Assembly (NCBI RefSeq): GCF_000019965.1
Contig: NC_010571.1
Span: 2,861,001 to 2,925,000 of the forward strand
DNA from: Opitutus terrae PB90-1
GTDB taxonomy: Bacteria > Verrucomicrobiota > Verrucomicrobiia > Opitutales > Opitutaceae
Direction: 5' to 3'
DNA length: 64,000 bases
This document shows, in pieces, positions 1-8,806 of this stretch. The notes below the pieces were generated by a model. The model was not told the DNA's origin. It saw only the letters and a program-made list of their open reading frames with translations, and made no database searches. The stretch's first letter is position 1, and each line of letters starts with the position of its first letter. Made by a program: the position numbers and the translations under genes.

Positions 1-980
1 AGGATGGCCGCGATACTCATCAGCGTCTCGAGACTCTGGCACTCAGCGTCACCCACGTGAGTGCTGGCGCCCGCGCTGTTGATGCTCGCGGTGCCGGAGA
101 TGTGGACGATCTTGCGGCCCTCGATGGCGAGCGTCATGCCGCGCGAAAACGCGGAGCCGTAGTTGAAGGAGGAATCCTGCCGCGGACTTTTGCGGATCGG
201 CGTCGCGACCATGCTGCGGCCGTCGGTGTCGAGCGCGAGGGCGTCGACGATGCATTCCTCGTCGTCGCTGAAACACTGGATGCCCGTGCTCGCCGGGTGC
301 GCGGGGCCACCGGACACGCCGAGTCCGACGGAGGTGTATTTCGACGTGCGGATCCGATTGAGATCGCTGTACCACTCGAGCAGCCGGCGGACGTAGATCC
401 ACGTGCGGACAACCTGGTTGTAGTGAAAGTCGTGTGCGGCCAGGCCGGCGCCGAGATTGTTGAACATCGCCTCGGCCTGCGCGCAGTGCCCCGCGGCGAG
501 CACGCCATCCGGCGTCGTGCCGCGCACGCCCGCGAGATGTAGCAGGCGAAAGCCGGCGCCGCTCCACAAACGGCCGCGGCCGGTGACGGGGTTTTCCACC
601 GTCGTGACGCACGCTTCGCCATTATGCGCGACGATGCCCCAGATTTGCAGGCCGACGAACTCGCAACCGTTGAGCGGCGTGCCTTGGATCCACGTGGCGG
701 GCATGCTGCGGTCGATGCCATGGGCGCGGTAAGCGGCCTCGCGGCGCTGCAGCACCTGCTCGCGCACGCGGGCGTAGCCATAGATTTTCTCCTGGATCGG
801 CTGGATGCTTTTCTGCGCGAGCACCGCGGCCACGTCGTTGAAGGCCTGATCGGCGGCGAGCGCGACCGACATCGTACCATTGATCGTGGCAGTGAGGTGA
901 TACTCGGTGAACGATTCGTGTTCGTTGGTGCGAACCTCCACGCGGCACGCGCCGAACGCTTCCTGCGTGTTGCTCTTCAT
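1..980 (-). CDS. RidA/YjgF-family protein (3' end beyond window)
   Basis: The frame is open from an ATG at 980 to the left edge (about 326 residues), so the C-terminus is missing. It begins MKSNTQEAFGACRVEV and contains RidA-like stretches, for example NLGAGLAAHDFHYNQVVRTW near residue 195 and a final stretch with KIVHISGTASIN. RidA proteins are small trimeric enamine/imine deaminases. This one is more than twice the usual 130 residues, with a long N-terminal part of its own, like two-domain YjgF/chorismatase-fold proteins. I infer the family from these motifs only; the substrate is unknown. Overlapping frames on the other strand lack recognisable motifs. Confidence 0.72.
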   Translation of the reverse strand, partial: MKSNTQEAFGACRVEVRTNEHESFTEYHLTATINGTMSVALAADQAFNDVAAVLAQKSIQPIQEKIYGYARVREQVLQRREAAYRAHGIDRSMPATWIQGTPLNGCEFVGLQIWGIVAHNGEACVTTVENPVTGRGRLWSGAGFRLLHLAGVRGTTPDGVLAAGHCAQAEAMFNNLGAGLAAHDFHYNQVVRTWIYVRRLLEWYSDLNRIRTSKYTSVGLGVSGGPAHPASTGIQCFSDDEECIVDALALDTDGRSMVATPIRKSPRQDSSFNYGSAFSRGMTLAIEGRKIVHISGTASINSAGASTHVGDAECQSLETLMSIAAI

Positions 981-1226
981 GATTGGGCGGGCGCTTCGCC
1001 GAGGGCGTAGCCGGACCGTCCGCTGCACCGTGGGGCTACCGGTTGGTAGGTCATCTTAACTCCTTCTAGTGCGGCGGCCATAGGGTTAGAACAACTTCAC
1101 GGGGACGACTTGCCGCCCCGACGTGGCGATCCGCGCTGTCGCCCGGGTTAACCGCGCCGGCCGGCCGACGGCGAACAGGTTGCCCATCAGCTGCCTCTCC
1201 TTGCGGAGCGGCGGCGCCTCGCGTGG

Positions 1227-2762
1227 CTACTCCATCGCCGCGGCGAGTTCCTCGTCACTGGCGCGGTGATTCGGTCGCCGCATGAGCAACACCAGGGGGA
1301 GCGCAGCGAGCGCGACGTAGAGCATGAACCGGAAATCGCTCAAATACGCGAGCAGCGCGGCCTGCTGCGAAACCAACCGTTCCAGCAGCGACTGGCCGGC
1401 GGCCGTCGACGGGTCCAGGAGCGCCGGCAGATGCTGCATCGGATCCCGAAACGGCTGCACGAATTCGGCGAGGTTGGCGTGTGCGCGGCTGTGAAACTGC
1501 CCCAGCAGGTAAATGACAACCGAGATGCCGATGCTCGAGCCGAGATTCCGCGACAGGCTGTAGAGCGCGGTGCCCGAAGTCCGCAGATCGGCAGGTAGGG
1601 TGGCGAAGGTCATCGTGCTAAGCGGCACGAAGAGGAAGCCGAGCCCAAGCCCCTGCACCACGCCGGACCACACGAGCATCGTGGCCGTGACATCGAGCGA
1701 GAACCGGCTCATCTGCCACAGCGCCGCGGCCGTCAGCAACAGCCCCAGCGCGACGAGCCAGCGCGGATCCACCCGCGAAACCAGCCGGCCGACGATGATC
1801 ATCGCGAGCATCGTGCCGACGCCGCGCGGCGCCAGCAACATGCCGGCGGTCATGACCGGATAATTCAACAGCGTCTGCAGGAACGGCGTCAGCAGGGCCA
1901 GCGTCGCCAGCAAGATCACGCCAACGACGAAGATGAAAATCATGCCCGTGGCGAAATTGCGGTCGCGGAACAGCCGTAGGTCGAGAAACGGCCGGCGCGC
2001 GGTCAGCGTGTGCACTACGAACAGGTAAAGCCCGAGCCCGGACAGTGCCGCCTCGGCCATGATTTCCGGTGAGTCGAACCACTGCAGTTGTTCGCCGCGA
2101 TCGAGCATCATCTGCAGCGCGCCGATCGCGACCGCGAGCGTGAGAAAGCCGAAGCCGTCGAAATAGAGTCCGCGCTGCGGGGTGGTTCGATGCAGGTAGC
2201 GCGAGAGCCCGAGAAACGTCAGCACGCCCACTGGCAGGTTGATATAGAAGACCCAACGCCAGTCGTAGGTCTCCGTCAGCCAGCCGCCGAGTGTCGGACC
2301 CAGGATCGGGCCCACCATCACGCCGACGCCCCACAGCGCCATCGCCGAGCCATGCTGCGCCGGCGGGTATTCGTCGAGCAGGACCGCTTGGGAAAGCGGC
2401 ACGAGCGTCGCGCCGAAGACGCCTTGCAGCAGTCGAAAGAGCACCATCTGGCCGAGCGATCCGGCCAGGCCGCAGAGGACCGAGGCGAACGTGAAGCCCG
2501 CGACGGAGAGCAGGAACAGGTTTTTCCGACCGAGCCGGGCGGACAACCAGCCGGTCGCCGGCATCATGATCGCCGCGGCGACGATGTAGGACGTCAGCAC
2601 GAGATTGATCTGGTCCTGCGCGGCCGAGAGGCTGCTCTGCATGTAGGGCAGCGCTACATTGGCGATCGTGGTGTCGAGCGCCTGCATGATCGTGGCGAGC
2701 ATCACGCAGACGGTGATGGCGCCGCGGTGGGTGGCCGCGGGGGCGGGAACGGCGGCGGTCAT
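1227..2762 (-). CDS. DHA2-family MFS drug efflux transporter (EmrB/QacA type)
   Basis: 511 residues, the usual size for the 14-helix DHA2 branch of the major facilitator superfamily, which exports drugs by proton antiport. Visible motifs: LDTTIANVALP at 29-39 (motif D1), GWLSARLGRK at 71-80 (motif A) and GPILGPTLGGW at 151-161 (antiporter motif C). The ATG at 2762 overlaps the TGA of the upstream membrane-fusion gene in an ATGA junction, so the two are translationally coupled; the frame is open further upstream but that part lies inside the neighbour. With the HlyD/EmrA protein it should form an inner-membrane pump that works with an outer-membrane channel, which is not encoded here. Confidence 0.93.
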   Translation of the reverse strand: MTAAVPAPAATHRGAITVCVMLATIMQALDTTIANVALPYMQSSLSAAQDQINLVLTSYIVAAAIMMPATGWLSARLGRKNLFLLSVAGFTFASVLCGLAGSLGQMVLFRLLQGVFGATLVPLSQAVLLDEYPPAQHGSAMALWGVGVMVGPILGPTLGGWLTETYDWRWVFYINLPVGVLTFLGLSRYLHRTTPQRGLYFDGFGFLTLAVAIGALQMMLDRGEQLQWFDSPEIMAEAALSGLGLYLFVVHTLTARRPFLDLRLFRDRNFATGMIFIFVVGVILLATLALLTPFLQTLLNYPVMTAGMLLAPRGVGTMLAMIIVGRLVSRVDPRWLVALGLLLTAAALWQMSRFSLDVTATMLVWSGVVQGLGLGFLFVPLSTMTFATLPADLRTSGTALYSLSRNLGSSIGISVVIYLLGQFHSRAHANLAEFVQPFRDPMQHLPALLDPSTAAGQSLLERLVSQQAALLAYLSDFRFMLYVALAALPLVLLMRRPNHRASDEELAAAME

Positions 2763-3853
2763 CCGGAAACCTGATCCGGCTCGCCGAAGCTGCCGGCAAG
2801 GTCGCGCAGCGCACGCGTGTGGCCGGTGTCGATGCGGACCTCGGCGCTCATGCCGGCGCGCAGCGGCCGCGCCGGGTCGTTGGATTCCACGCGAATGCGC
2901 ACCGGGATGCGCTGCACGGTCTTGACCCAGTTGCCGGAGGCGTTCTGCGGCGGGATCAGCGCGAACTCGGCGCCCGTGGCAGGGCCGATGGCGGCGACGC
3001 GTCCGAGCCATTGGCGATGCGGGTAGGTGTCGATTTCGATCTTTACCGGATTGCCCGGCTGCAGATGCGTGAGCTCGGTTTCCTTGAGGTTGGCTTCAAT
3101 CCACACGTGATCGGCGGCGACCAGCGTGAACGCGGGTTGCGCCGGCTGCAGGAATTTGCCGACGGGCAGATTGGTGACGTTGGCCACGATGCCGGCGATG
3201 GGCGCGGTGATCACGGTGCGGGCGAGATCGCGTTGCGCCTTGGCGACACGCGCCCGCGCGGCGAGGAAGTCGGGATTCTGTTCATCCGGTCGGTCGACGC
3301 CGCCGAGCGAGGCCAGCACGGTCGCGGCCTCCTGCTGCAGAACCGACACGCGCCGGCGGGCGGACTCGACGGCGTGCCGCGCCTGGTCGAGCGCGGCGGC
3401 GGGCGCGACGTTGGTCGCATTCAGCTCCTCCTGCCGGTGCAACTCGGTCTCGGCGAAGGCGAGCTGTTCCTGCGCCTCGCCGATCGCGGCGACCTTGGCT
3501 TGGTAATTGGCGCGCGACGTGGCGAGTTCCAGCCGCACGGCGGCGAGTTCGGCCTGCGCTTCGGCGAGCGCGATCCGGTAGGGTTCGTCATCGAGCCGGA
3601 ACAGCACCTGGCCGACGGCGACCGGCTGATTCTCACGCACGGCGACATCCTTCACCGCGCCGGCCACCTCGGCGGTGACGGTGAGCTTGTCGGCATGGAC
3701 GTAGGCATTGTCGCTGGTGACGATGCGTCCGCCGTGCAAATAAAGCCATAGCGCGGCGACCGCGACGAGGAGAGGGCCGGCGAGCAACAGCACGCGGCGG
3801 CGCCAGCGGTGTGCCGGAGTGGGATCGGCGGAAGGAGAGGAGTCGGTCGACAT
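2759..3853 (-). CDS. HlyD/EmrA-family membrane fusion protein
   Basis: 364 residues from the ATG at 3853. A short cytoplasmic N-terminus is followed by one membrane helix (RRVLLLAGPLLVAVAALWLYL), a biotinyl-lipoyl half near VRENQPVAVGQVLFRLDD, a long alpha-helical hairpin rich in A, E, Q and R, and the second lipoyl half with TVITAPIAGIV. This is the periplasmic adaptor of EmrAB-type tripartite pumps. It lies between tetR and the MFS gene and ends in a 4-base overlap with the latter. A TTG at 3910 would extend it by 19 residues into the tetR stop; the ATG looks better because the helix then sits at the normal distance from the N-terminus. Confidence 0.9.
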   Translation of the reverse strand: MSTDSSPSADPTPAHRWRRRVLLLAGPLLVAVAALWLYLHGGRIVTSDNAYVHADKLTVTAEVAGAVKDVAVRENQPVAVGQVLFRLDDEPYRIALAEAQAELAAVRLELATSRANYQAKVAAIGEAQEQLAFAETELHRQEELNATNVAPAAALDQARHAVESARRRVSVLQQEAATVLASLGGVDRPDEQNPDFLAARARVAKAQRDLARTVITAPIAGIVANVTNLPVGKFLQPAQPAFTLVAADHVWIEANLKETELTHLQPGNPVKIEIDTYPHRQWLGRVAAIGPATGAEFALIPPQNASGNWVKTVQRIPVRIRVESNDPARPLRAGMSAEVRIDTGHTRALRDLAGSFGEPDQVSG

Positions 3854-3906
3854 AGACAAAATGGGACGGAAAGATCGGAGGCGGGGCGCGCGACAGGCGC
3901 GTCGGC

Positions 3907-4509
3907 TCAAGCGGCGGCGCCGCGGACGATCAGCTCAACGGCGGCGGCGAGATGCTCGGTGGCGGAGTAGTCCTTGGGGACGTTGGAGGCGCGGCTGAGC
4001 ACGCCGGTGAAGATCATGCCGCCGAACAGGTCGGCCAGCAGCGCGGGCGACAGGTCGGCGCGCAGTTCGCCGGCCGTTTGGGCGAGTTCGAGCCGCTGGA
4101 CCAATGCTTCGCGCAGCGGCCGAAAAATCCCGCGGAAAACCTGCTGCTGGCTGACGCGATGGTGATGGTGGATTTCACCAATCATCGCGCGGATGAGCGG
4201 CAGGTTTTGCTGGAGCAGTTTTTCGTAGGTGCGACCATGCGCGAGCAGATCGGCGGCGAAGTCGGCGCTCGGAGCCGGAATGGGAGCGGCGGGGGCGGGA
4301 GCGTCGGGGCCAAAGTTCTGCTGCACGACCGCTTCGAGCAGGCGTTCCTTGGTCTGGAAAAGTCGGAACAGTGTGACCTCGTTCACGCCGGCCTCGCGCG
4401 CGATCTCGCGGGTCGTGGCGCCGTTGAGCCCGTCGCGTGCGAAAATGCGCGTGGCGGCAGCGAGGAGGCGGTCGCGGGCGGGGGCGGGAGCGGTCTTCAA
4501 ATCATGCAT
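3907..4509 (-). CDS. TetR/AcrR-family transcriptional repressor
   Basis: 200 residues. The N-terminal helix-turn-helix covers about residues 13-57 (ARDRLLAAATRIFARDG, then TTREIAREAGV and LFRLFQTKERLL), typical of TetR. The rest is a helical ligand-binding domain. It is the first gene of the pump operon, so it most likely represses itself and the HlyD-MFS pair until a drug binds. An in-frame ATG at 4527 would add six residues. I prefer 4509 because a perfect inverted repeat (4508-4527) would then lie across the start instead of inside the reading frame. Neither start has a clear ribosome-binding site. Confidence 0.9.
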   Translation of the reverse strand: MHDLKTAPAPARDRLLAAATRIFARDGLNGATTREIAREAGVNEVTLFRLFQTKERLLEAVVQQNFGPDAPAPAAPIPAPSADFAADLLAHGRTYEKLLQQNLPLIRAMIGEIHHHHRVSQQQVFRGIFRPLREALVQRLELAQTAGELRADLSPALLADLFGGMIFTGVLSRASNVPKDYSATEHLAAAVELIVRGAAA

Positions 4510-4527
4510 GCAAGTGGATGCTTGCAT
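4508..4527. promoter_or_regulatory. perfect inverted repeat at tetR start, likely operator
   Basis: ATGCAAG and CTTGCAT are perfect 7-bp arms separated by TGGATG. The site sits at the start of the TetR gene and upstream of the divergent small gene at 4667. Position and symmetry fit a TetR dimer operator. The role is inferred. Confidence 0.6.
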
Positions 4528-4666
4528 CGAAACCGGAGCGGTCCGGAATGCAAGCGCGACGGTGTTTTCCAGCGGCGGGGCGAGCGGAGCGCCCGCTGAT
4601 TTCGCCGATCCGCCGTCCCGTATTTCCGCCGATGGCTGGCGCGCGGCTGGCGGTTATAGTCCGGCC

Positions 4667-4882
4667 ATGGGTTACATCCTCCTCCTGATCCTGTTGGTGG
4701 CCGTCGTGGCGGTGCTCTTGATGGCGTTCATGGGCGGCAAGAAACGGCCGGTGGGCCGGGCCAAGCCGGGCGATGATGTGACGCCGAAGCAGCCCGCGGC
4801 CAACGAGGCGACCCCGCACGCGTCCGACCTGGCGAGCAATCGCGTGGCGGATCAGGCGCAGCAGCGCACGCCGCCGGCTTAG
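4667..4882 (+). CDS. small single-pass membrane protein
   Basis: 71 residues. The N-terminus is one strongly hydrophobic helix (YILLLILLVAVVAVLLMAFM) followed by a GGKKRP positive cluster and a low-complexity polar tail rich in A, P, Q and D, which places the tail in the cytoplasm. It is divergent from the tetR operon and could share its operator. No family recognised. Confidence 0.62.
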   Translation: MGYILLLILLVAVVAVLLMAFMGGKKRPVGRAKPGDDVTPKQPAANEATPHASDLASNRVADQAQQRTPPA

Positions 4883-5007
4883 TCGCGGCACACGCAGCTT
4901 GCGCGGGCAGAAACGGCGAAACGCTGACGCGCTCCGCTACGCCAAGCGCGGTGGAGCGGTGTCTCTCGGGGCAGCGCGAACGAGTGACGGGAGGCAAGTC
5001 TGCCGGA

Positions 5008-6012
5008 TCACGGGCGGGACGCCCGTGCCACATCTTCATCCGAGGCCTCGCCGGGTTTTGCCGCGGGCTTTTCCGGTTCGAGCGGTTTGCGGCCGCCGGC
5101 GGTGCGGGCATGGATGCGCGTGAATTCCGCTCCCAGGAAAAGAATCTGCGCGGCGTAGTAGCACCACAGCAGCAGTGCGATGGCCGAACCGGCGGCGCCA
5201 TAAGCCGAAGTGACGCTGGAACGCGCGAGGTAGAGCCCGAGGACGGTTTTGCCGAGGACGAACAGCAGCGCGGTGACCGCGGCGCCGGTGCCCACGTCGC
5301 GCCAACGGACTTCCACGTCGGGGAGCAGCTTGAAGATGATGGCGAACAGAAATGTGATCACGCCAAACGAGAACGTGAAGTTCAGCGTTTGCCACACGCC
5401 GGTCGGAAGCTCGGCGAGGCTGGAGGCGTTTTCGCCCAGCCAGGTGAGCGCGGCGCTGAGCGTGAGCGACACGAGCATGATGAAACCGGTGGCCAGCACC
5501 GCGCCGAGGGAGAACAGCCGGCGTTTGACCGTCGCGAGCCAGCCTTCGCCGGTGTAGGCGGGAGCGCGCCAGATGGTGTTCAACGCGTCCTGCAGATGCA
5601 CGAACACGAACACGGCGCCGACCATCAGTGTCGCAAGGCTGACGATCGTGGCGAACGTGGCGGTGTCGCTGCCATAGTTGGGCGGCTCGACTTGGGCGAG
5701 TGCGCGACTCGCGTCGCTGCCGACGAGATTTTCGATCTCGCCCAAGATCCGGCGGCGTGCCTGTTCTTCTTTGAAAACGATCTCGGCGACGGCGACGGCG
5801 AGCACCAGCAGCGGGGCGACGGCGACGGTGGTGTAGAAGGCCAGCGCGGCGCCGAGCTGCGGGACCTTGTCGAAGTAGTAGGCCTTGATCGTCTCCCACA
5901 CCATGGCCCCGAGCCGACGCAGCAATCCGCGGCGCGGTGAGGGCGAAGGCGACGGCGGCGGGGTGTTCACCTGCCCAGAGACCAGCGAAACGAACGCCGG
6001 TGCGGCGGTCAC
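5008..6012 (-). CDS. YihY/BrkB-family integral membrane protein
   Basis: 334 residues with about six hydrophobic segments. The order of motifs, WETIKAYYFDKVPQLGAALAF near residue 40, the hydrophobic LVLAVAVAEIVF, DALNTIWRAP near 145, and SVTSAYGAAGSAIALLLW then YYAAQILFLGAEFTR near the end, is that of the YihY family (UPF0761, formerly misnamed ribonuclease BN). The biochemical function of the family is not settled. A proline/serine-rich leader precedes the first helix and a charged tail follows the last. The gene starts inside one of the palindromic intergenic repeats (6012-6103). Confidence 0.88.
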   Translation of the reverse strand: MTAAPAFVSLVSGQVNTPPPSPSPSPRRGLLRRLGAMVWETIKAYYFDKVPQLGAALAFYTTVAVAPLLVLAVAVAEIVFKEEQARRRILGEIENLVGSDASRALAQVEPPNYGSDTATFATIVSLATLMVGAVFVFVHLQDALNTIWRAPAYTGEGWLATVKRRLFSLGAVLATGFIMLVSLTLSAALTWLGENASSLAELPTGVWQTLNFTFSFGVITFLFAIIFKLLPDVEVRWRDVGTGAAVTALLFVLGKTVLGLYLARSSVTSAYGAAGSAIALLLWCYYAAQILFLGAEFTRIHARTAGGRKPLEPEKPAAKPGEASDEDVARASRP

Positions 6013-6103
6013 GTAGCGGAAGCCGTGAGGCTTTCGCGGGCGGGCGAGCGCGTCGGCGGCGCGAAACGCTCACGCGTTCCGTGCCGGCTCCCGCTACGAG
6101 CGG
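6012..6103. repeat. intergenic repeat with inverted GNRA-loop hairpins, copy a
   Basis: Contains GGAAGCCGTGAGGCTTTC (stem, GUGA loop) and, about 40 bases on, GAAACGCTCACGCGTTCC, which on the other strand is the same kind of hairpin with a GUGA loop. Outer GTAGCGG/CCGCTAC arms close the unit. Related copies are at 43875-43923 and 53583-53635, with partial ones near 4914 and 8732. Confidence 0.6.
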
Positions 6104-6438
6104 CGCTTCTGCCGTGCACGCGTGCGCGCCGCCTTCTTGGCTCCGCGGGAGCGGGTCGGCGACGGCTTGCGCCGACCCTGGCCGACTGCGGTGTCGCGCT
6201 GCGCCTTCTTTCTCGTGGCGGACGAGGTCTTGCCTTTTTTCGGCGTGCCGAGCTTCACGCCGGAACGGCGCGCTTCGGAGAGCCCGATCGCGATCGCCTG
6301 CTTCCGCGATTTCGCGGTGCCTTTGCCGCGCTTCAGCTGGTGCATCTCTTCGCGGACGAACTCGCCCGCCTGCGTGCTGGGTTTCTTTCCGGCGCGCGCA
6401 TCGCTTCGCGCCCGTCGTTTGGCAGTTTGAGTTGGCAT
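6094..6438 (-). CDS. DUF6496-type small basic protein
   Basis: 114 residues, very rich in K, R, A and S. The conserved middle (AGEFVREEMHQLKRGKG, then KSRKQAIAIGLSEARRSG) matches the DUF6496 family. The tail is histone H1-like (GAKKAARTRARQKRRS), so nucleic-acid binding is plausible but not shown. The ATG at 6438 has an AAGGAG box about 10 bases upstream. Function is unknown for the family. Confidence 0.8.
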   Translation of the reverse strand: MPTQTAKRRARSDARAGKKPSTQAGEFVREEMHQLKRGKGTAKSRKQAIAIGLSEARRSGVKLGTPKKGKTSSATRKKAQRDTAVGQGRRKPSPTRSRGAKKAARTRARQKRRS

Positions 6439-6733
6439 AATGGGACTTCTCCTTTGATGGCACGGTAGTTCCGGGGCGACTCACCTGCCATCCGGCGAAG
6501 TCCGGACGCGGAACAAGGGATTTGCCGCACGCGCCGCAGCATTCGACTTGGCGGGCCGGCTCGGCCGCAACGTGGGGCAAGCGCGTTGACCGATCGAAAA
6601 CAAAGGTAAGTCGTGACACGGTGAGCGTCGCCGGAGTGCAGCGACTGCGCGGTCGGCAACCCATCGGCGAATCGGCGCCTTGGTGGCAAACGTTCTGGCG
6701 TTGCGCCGCGTGAATTCACAACTTCGCGCCCGC

Positions 6734-7882
6734 ATGCACACTTTCCCTTTTCTCCCTCCGCTTCTCGCTCTCGCCGCCGCTCTCAACCTGCCGAGCGCGG
6801 TGGCCGCGGAGGCGGCCGCGGCGCCCGCACTGAAGACGGCTGCGGACAAGCTATTTCTCGTCGGCGCGGCCGTGGGACCGGGCCACACTTCCGGGCGCGA
6901 CAAATCCGGCGTCGCAGTGATTGAGCAGCATTTCAACACGATCACGCCGGAGAACGCGATGAAGTGGGAGCGGATTCACCCGAAGCCCGGCCGCTACGAT
7001 TTCAAACTGGCGGACCAGTTGGTCGAGTTTGGGCAAAAGCGCGGGATGTTCATCGTGGGCCACACATTGATGTGGCATTCACAAACGCCGGCGTGGGTGT
7101 TCGAGGATGAGGCCGGCCAGCCGATCTCCCGCGAGGCGCTGCTCGAGCGCCTGCGCGAGCACGTCCGCACGGTCGTCGGTCGTTATCGCGGCAAGGTCCA
7201 CGGTTGGGATGTGGTCAACGAGGCCATTCGCGACGAGGATGGTACGCTGCGCACCGACAAGCCGTGGTATGCGATCCTCGGCGAGGAAGGCGTGTTCGCG
7301 GCGTTTGCGGCGGCGCACGAGGCGGATCCGGACGCGGAGCTCTACTACAACGATTACTCGCTGGACAATCCGGTGAAGCGGGCGGGCGTGATCAAGCTGG
7401 CGCAGGCGATCCGCGCGCGCGGGCTGCGGATCGACGGCATCGGTTCGCAGGAGCACTGCCTGTTGCACTGGCCCCAGATCGAAGCCGTGGACCAGACCTA
7501 CGCGGACCTGAAGGCGGCGGGGTTCAAGGCGATGGTCACGGAACTCGATGTGAGCGTGCTGCCACGACCGGGCAACTACACCGGCGCAGAGGTGTCGCGG
7601 CGTCAGGCATCCTCGCGCGACATGGATCCTTACCGGAAGGGTTTGCCGGCGGCGCAGCAGCAGGCGCTGGCGCAGCGCTACCGCGAACTTTTCGCCGTCT
7701 TTGCGAAGCATCACGACACGATCCAGCGGGTGACGCTGTGGGGTGTTTCGGATGCGGACTCCTGGCTCAATGGCTGGCCGATTCGCGGGCGCACCGACTA
7801 CGCGCTCTTGTTCGACCGCGAGGATCGGGCGAAGCCGGCCCTGGCAGCCGCAGTCGACGCGCTGCAAACCGCGCAGCGATAG
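6734..7882 (+). CDS. endo-1,4-beta-xylanase, glycoside hydrolase family 10
   Basis: 382 residues with a cleavable signal peptide (about 1-25, ending AVAAEA). A GH10 TIM barrel follows: TPENAMKWE (71-79), GHTLMWHSQTPAW, GWDVVNEA with the acid/base E163, and VTELDVS with the nucleophile E270. It cleaves the beta-1,4-xylose backbone of xylan, probably in the periplasm or outside the cell. The length fits a single catalytic domain without a carbohydrate-binding module. The ATG at 6734 was chosen because it starts the signal peptide; an upstream start would put charged residues before it. Confidence 0.95.
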   Translation: MHTFPFLPPLLALAAALNLPSAVAAEAAAAPALKTAADKLFLVGAAVGPGHTSGRDKSGVAVIEQHFNTITPENAMKWERIHPKPGRYDFKLADQLVEFGQKRGMFIVGHTLMWHSQTPAWVFEDEAGQPISREALLERLREHVRTVVGRYRGKVHGWDVVNEAIRDEDGTLRTDKPWYAILGEEGVFAAFAAAHEADPDAELYYNDYSLDNPVKRAGVIKLAQAIRARGLRIDGIGSQEHCLLHWPQIEAVDQTYADLKAAGFKAMVTELDVSVLPRPGNYTGAEVSRRQASSRDMDPYRKGLPAAQQQALAQRYRELFAVFAKHHDTIQRVTLWGVSDADSWLNGWPIRGRTDYALLFDREDRAKPALAAAVDALQTAQR

Positions 7883-7983
7883 CGCGCGTCGCGCCGAACC
7901 GTCGCAGATCGCGACCCGTGGGTGCCGGCGCTGGCCGCCGCGGCGGCCTTTTCAAACGCGCGGGCATGCGCTAGGGTCGCGGC

Positions 7984-8721
7984 ATGCCGCATCGCGCATT
8001 CACCATCGAAGAAGTGGCGGAGTATCTCCACATCAGTCTGGCTGACGTGGAACGGCTGGTGCAGCGGGACGAGATTCCGCACCGTACGCGCGGCGGCCGG
8101 ACCCTTTTTCAGCGCGGCGAAATCGACGCGTGGGCGTCGCAGCGGATCATTGGCATGCCGGACAAACGGCTCGATGCGTACCACGCCAGATCGACGGCGG
8201 GGGCGCGAGAGGTGTTTCAACACGATGCGCTGATGCCCGAGTTGCTGCAGCCGGGCTACATCGACCTCGCGCTGCCGTCGAAAACGAAGGCATCGGTGAT
8301 CCGTGACATGGTCGCGCTTGCGGCGAAAACCGGCCGGGTGTTCGACCCGCGCGAATTCCTCACGAGCGTGCAGAAGCGCGAGGAGCTGTGTCCCACCGCG
8401 ATGCCCGGCGGCCTCGCGTTGCTGCACGCGCGCGAGCACCAGCCGTTCCGGTTCGAGGGCTCGTTTCTCGTGATTGGTCGGACGGTGCAGGCGGTGCCAT
8501 TCAGCGCGCCCGACGGGCGGCCGACGCAGCTGTTCTTCCTGATCTGCTGCGAAGACGAGCGGATTCACCTGCACACGCTGGCGCGACTCTGTCTGCTGGT
8601 CTTGAAGACCGACGTGGTGAACCAGCTGTTTGCGACCGAGGATCCCGCCGTCGCGTTTGAAGCGGTGATCGCGGCGGAAAAAGCCGTGCTGCCTGAGCCG
8701 GGCGCTTCCACCTCGGGATAG
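7984..8721 (+). CDS. excisionase-type DNA-binding domain fused to PTS EIIA (PtsN-like)
   Basis: 245 residues. Residues 1-60 form an excisionase/MerR-type winged helix-turn-helix (FTIEEVAEYLHISLADVERLVQRDEIPHR). From about 88 a PTS EIIA domain of the fructose/nitrogen class follows: ELLQPGYIDLALPSKTKASVI, then MPGGLALLHAREH, where H148 matches the phosphorylated histidine of PtsN. No EIIB or EIIC is nearby. The fusion suggests a regulator whose DNA or protein binding depends on phosphate from the EI/HPr chain, not a sugar transporter. The domain assignments are from motifs; the regulatory role is inference. Confidence 0.85.
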   Translation: MPHRAFTIEEVAEYLHISLADVERLVQRDEIPHRTRGGRTLFQRGEIDAWASQRIIGMPDKRLDAYHARSTAGAREVFQHDALMPELLQPGYIDLALPSKTKASVIRDMVALAAKTGRVFDPREFLTSVQKREELCPTAMPGGLALLHAREHQPFRFEGSFLVIGRTVQAVPFSAPDGRPTQLFFLICCEDERIHLHTLARLCLLVLKTDVVNQLFATEDPAVAFEAVIAAEKAVLPEPGASTSG

Positions 8722-8806
8722 ACGACGCACGCAGCTACGCTCACGCGTTCCCCCACAGGCAGTGCCTTGAGGGCAAGGCGCTCCACCTCGACCCGCTGGT
8801 TTGCCT

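Noticed and set aside
5036-6664. Long minus-strand frame over YihY and DUF6496 genes
   Set aside because: Arginine/histidine-rich out-of-frame reading of two well-supported genes.
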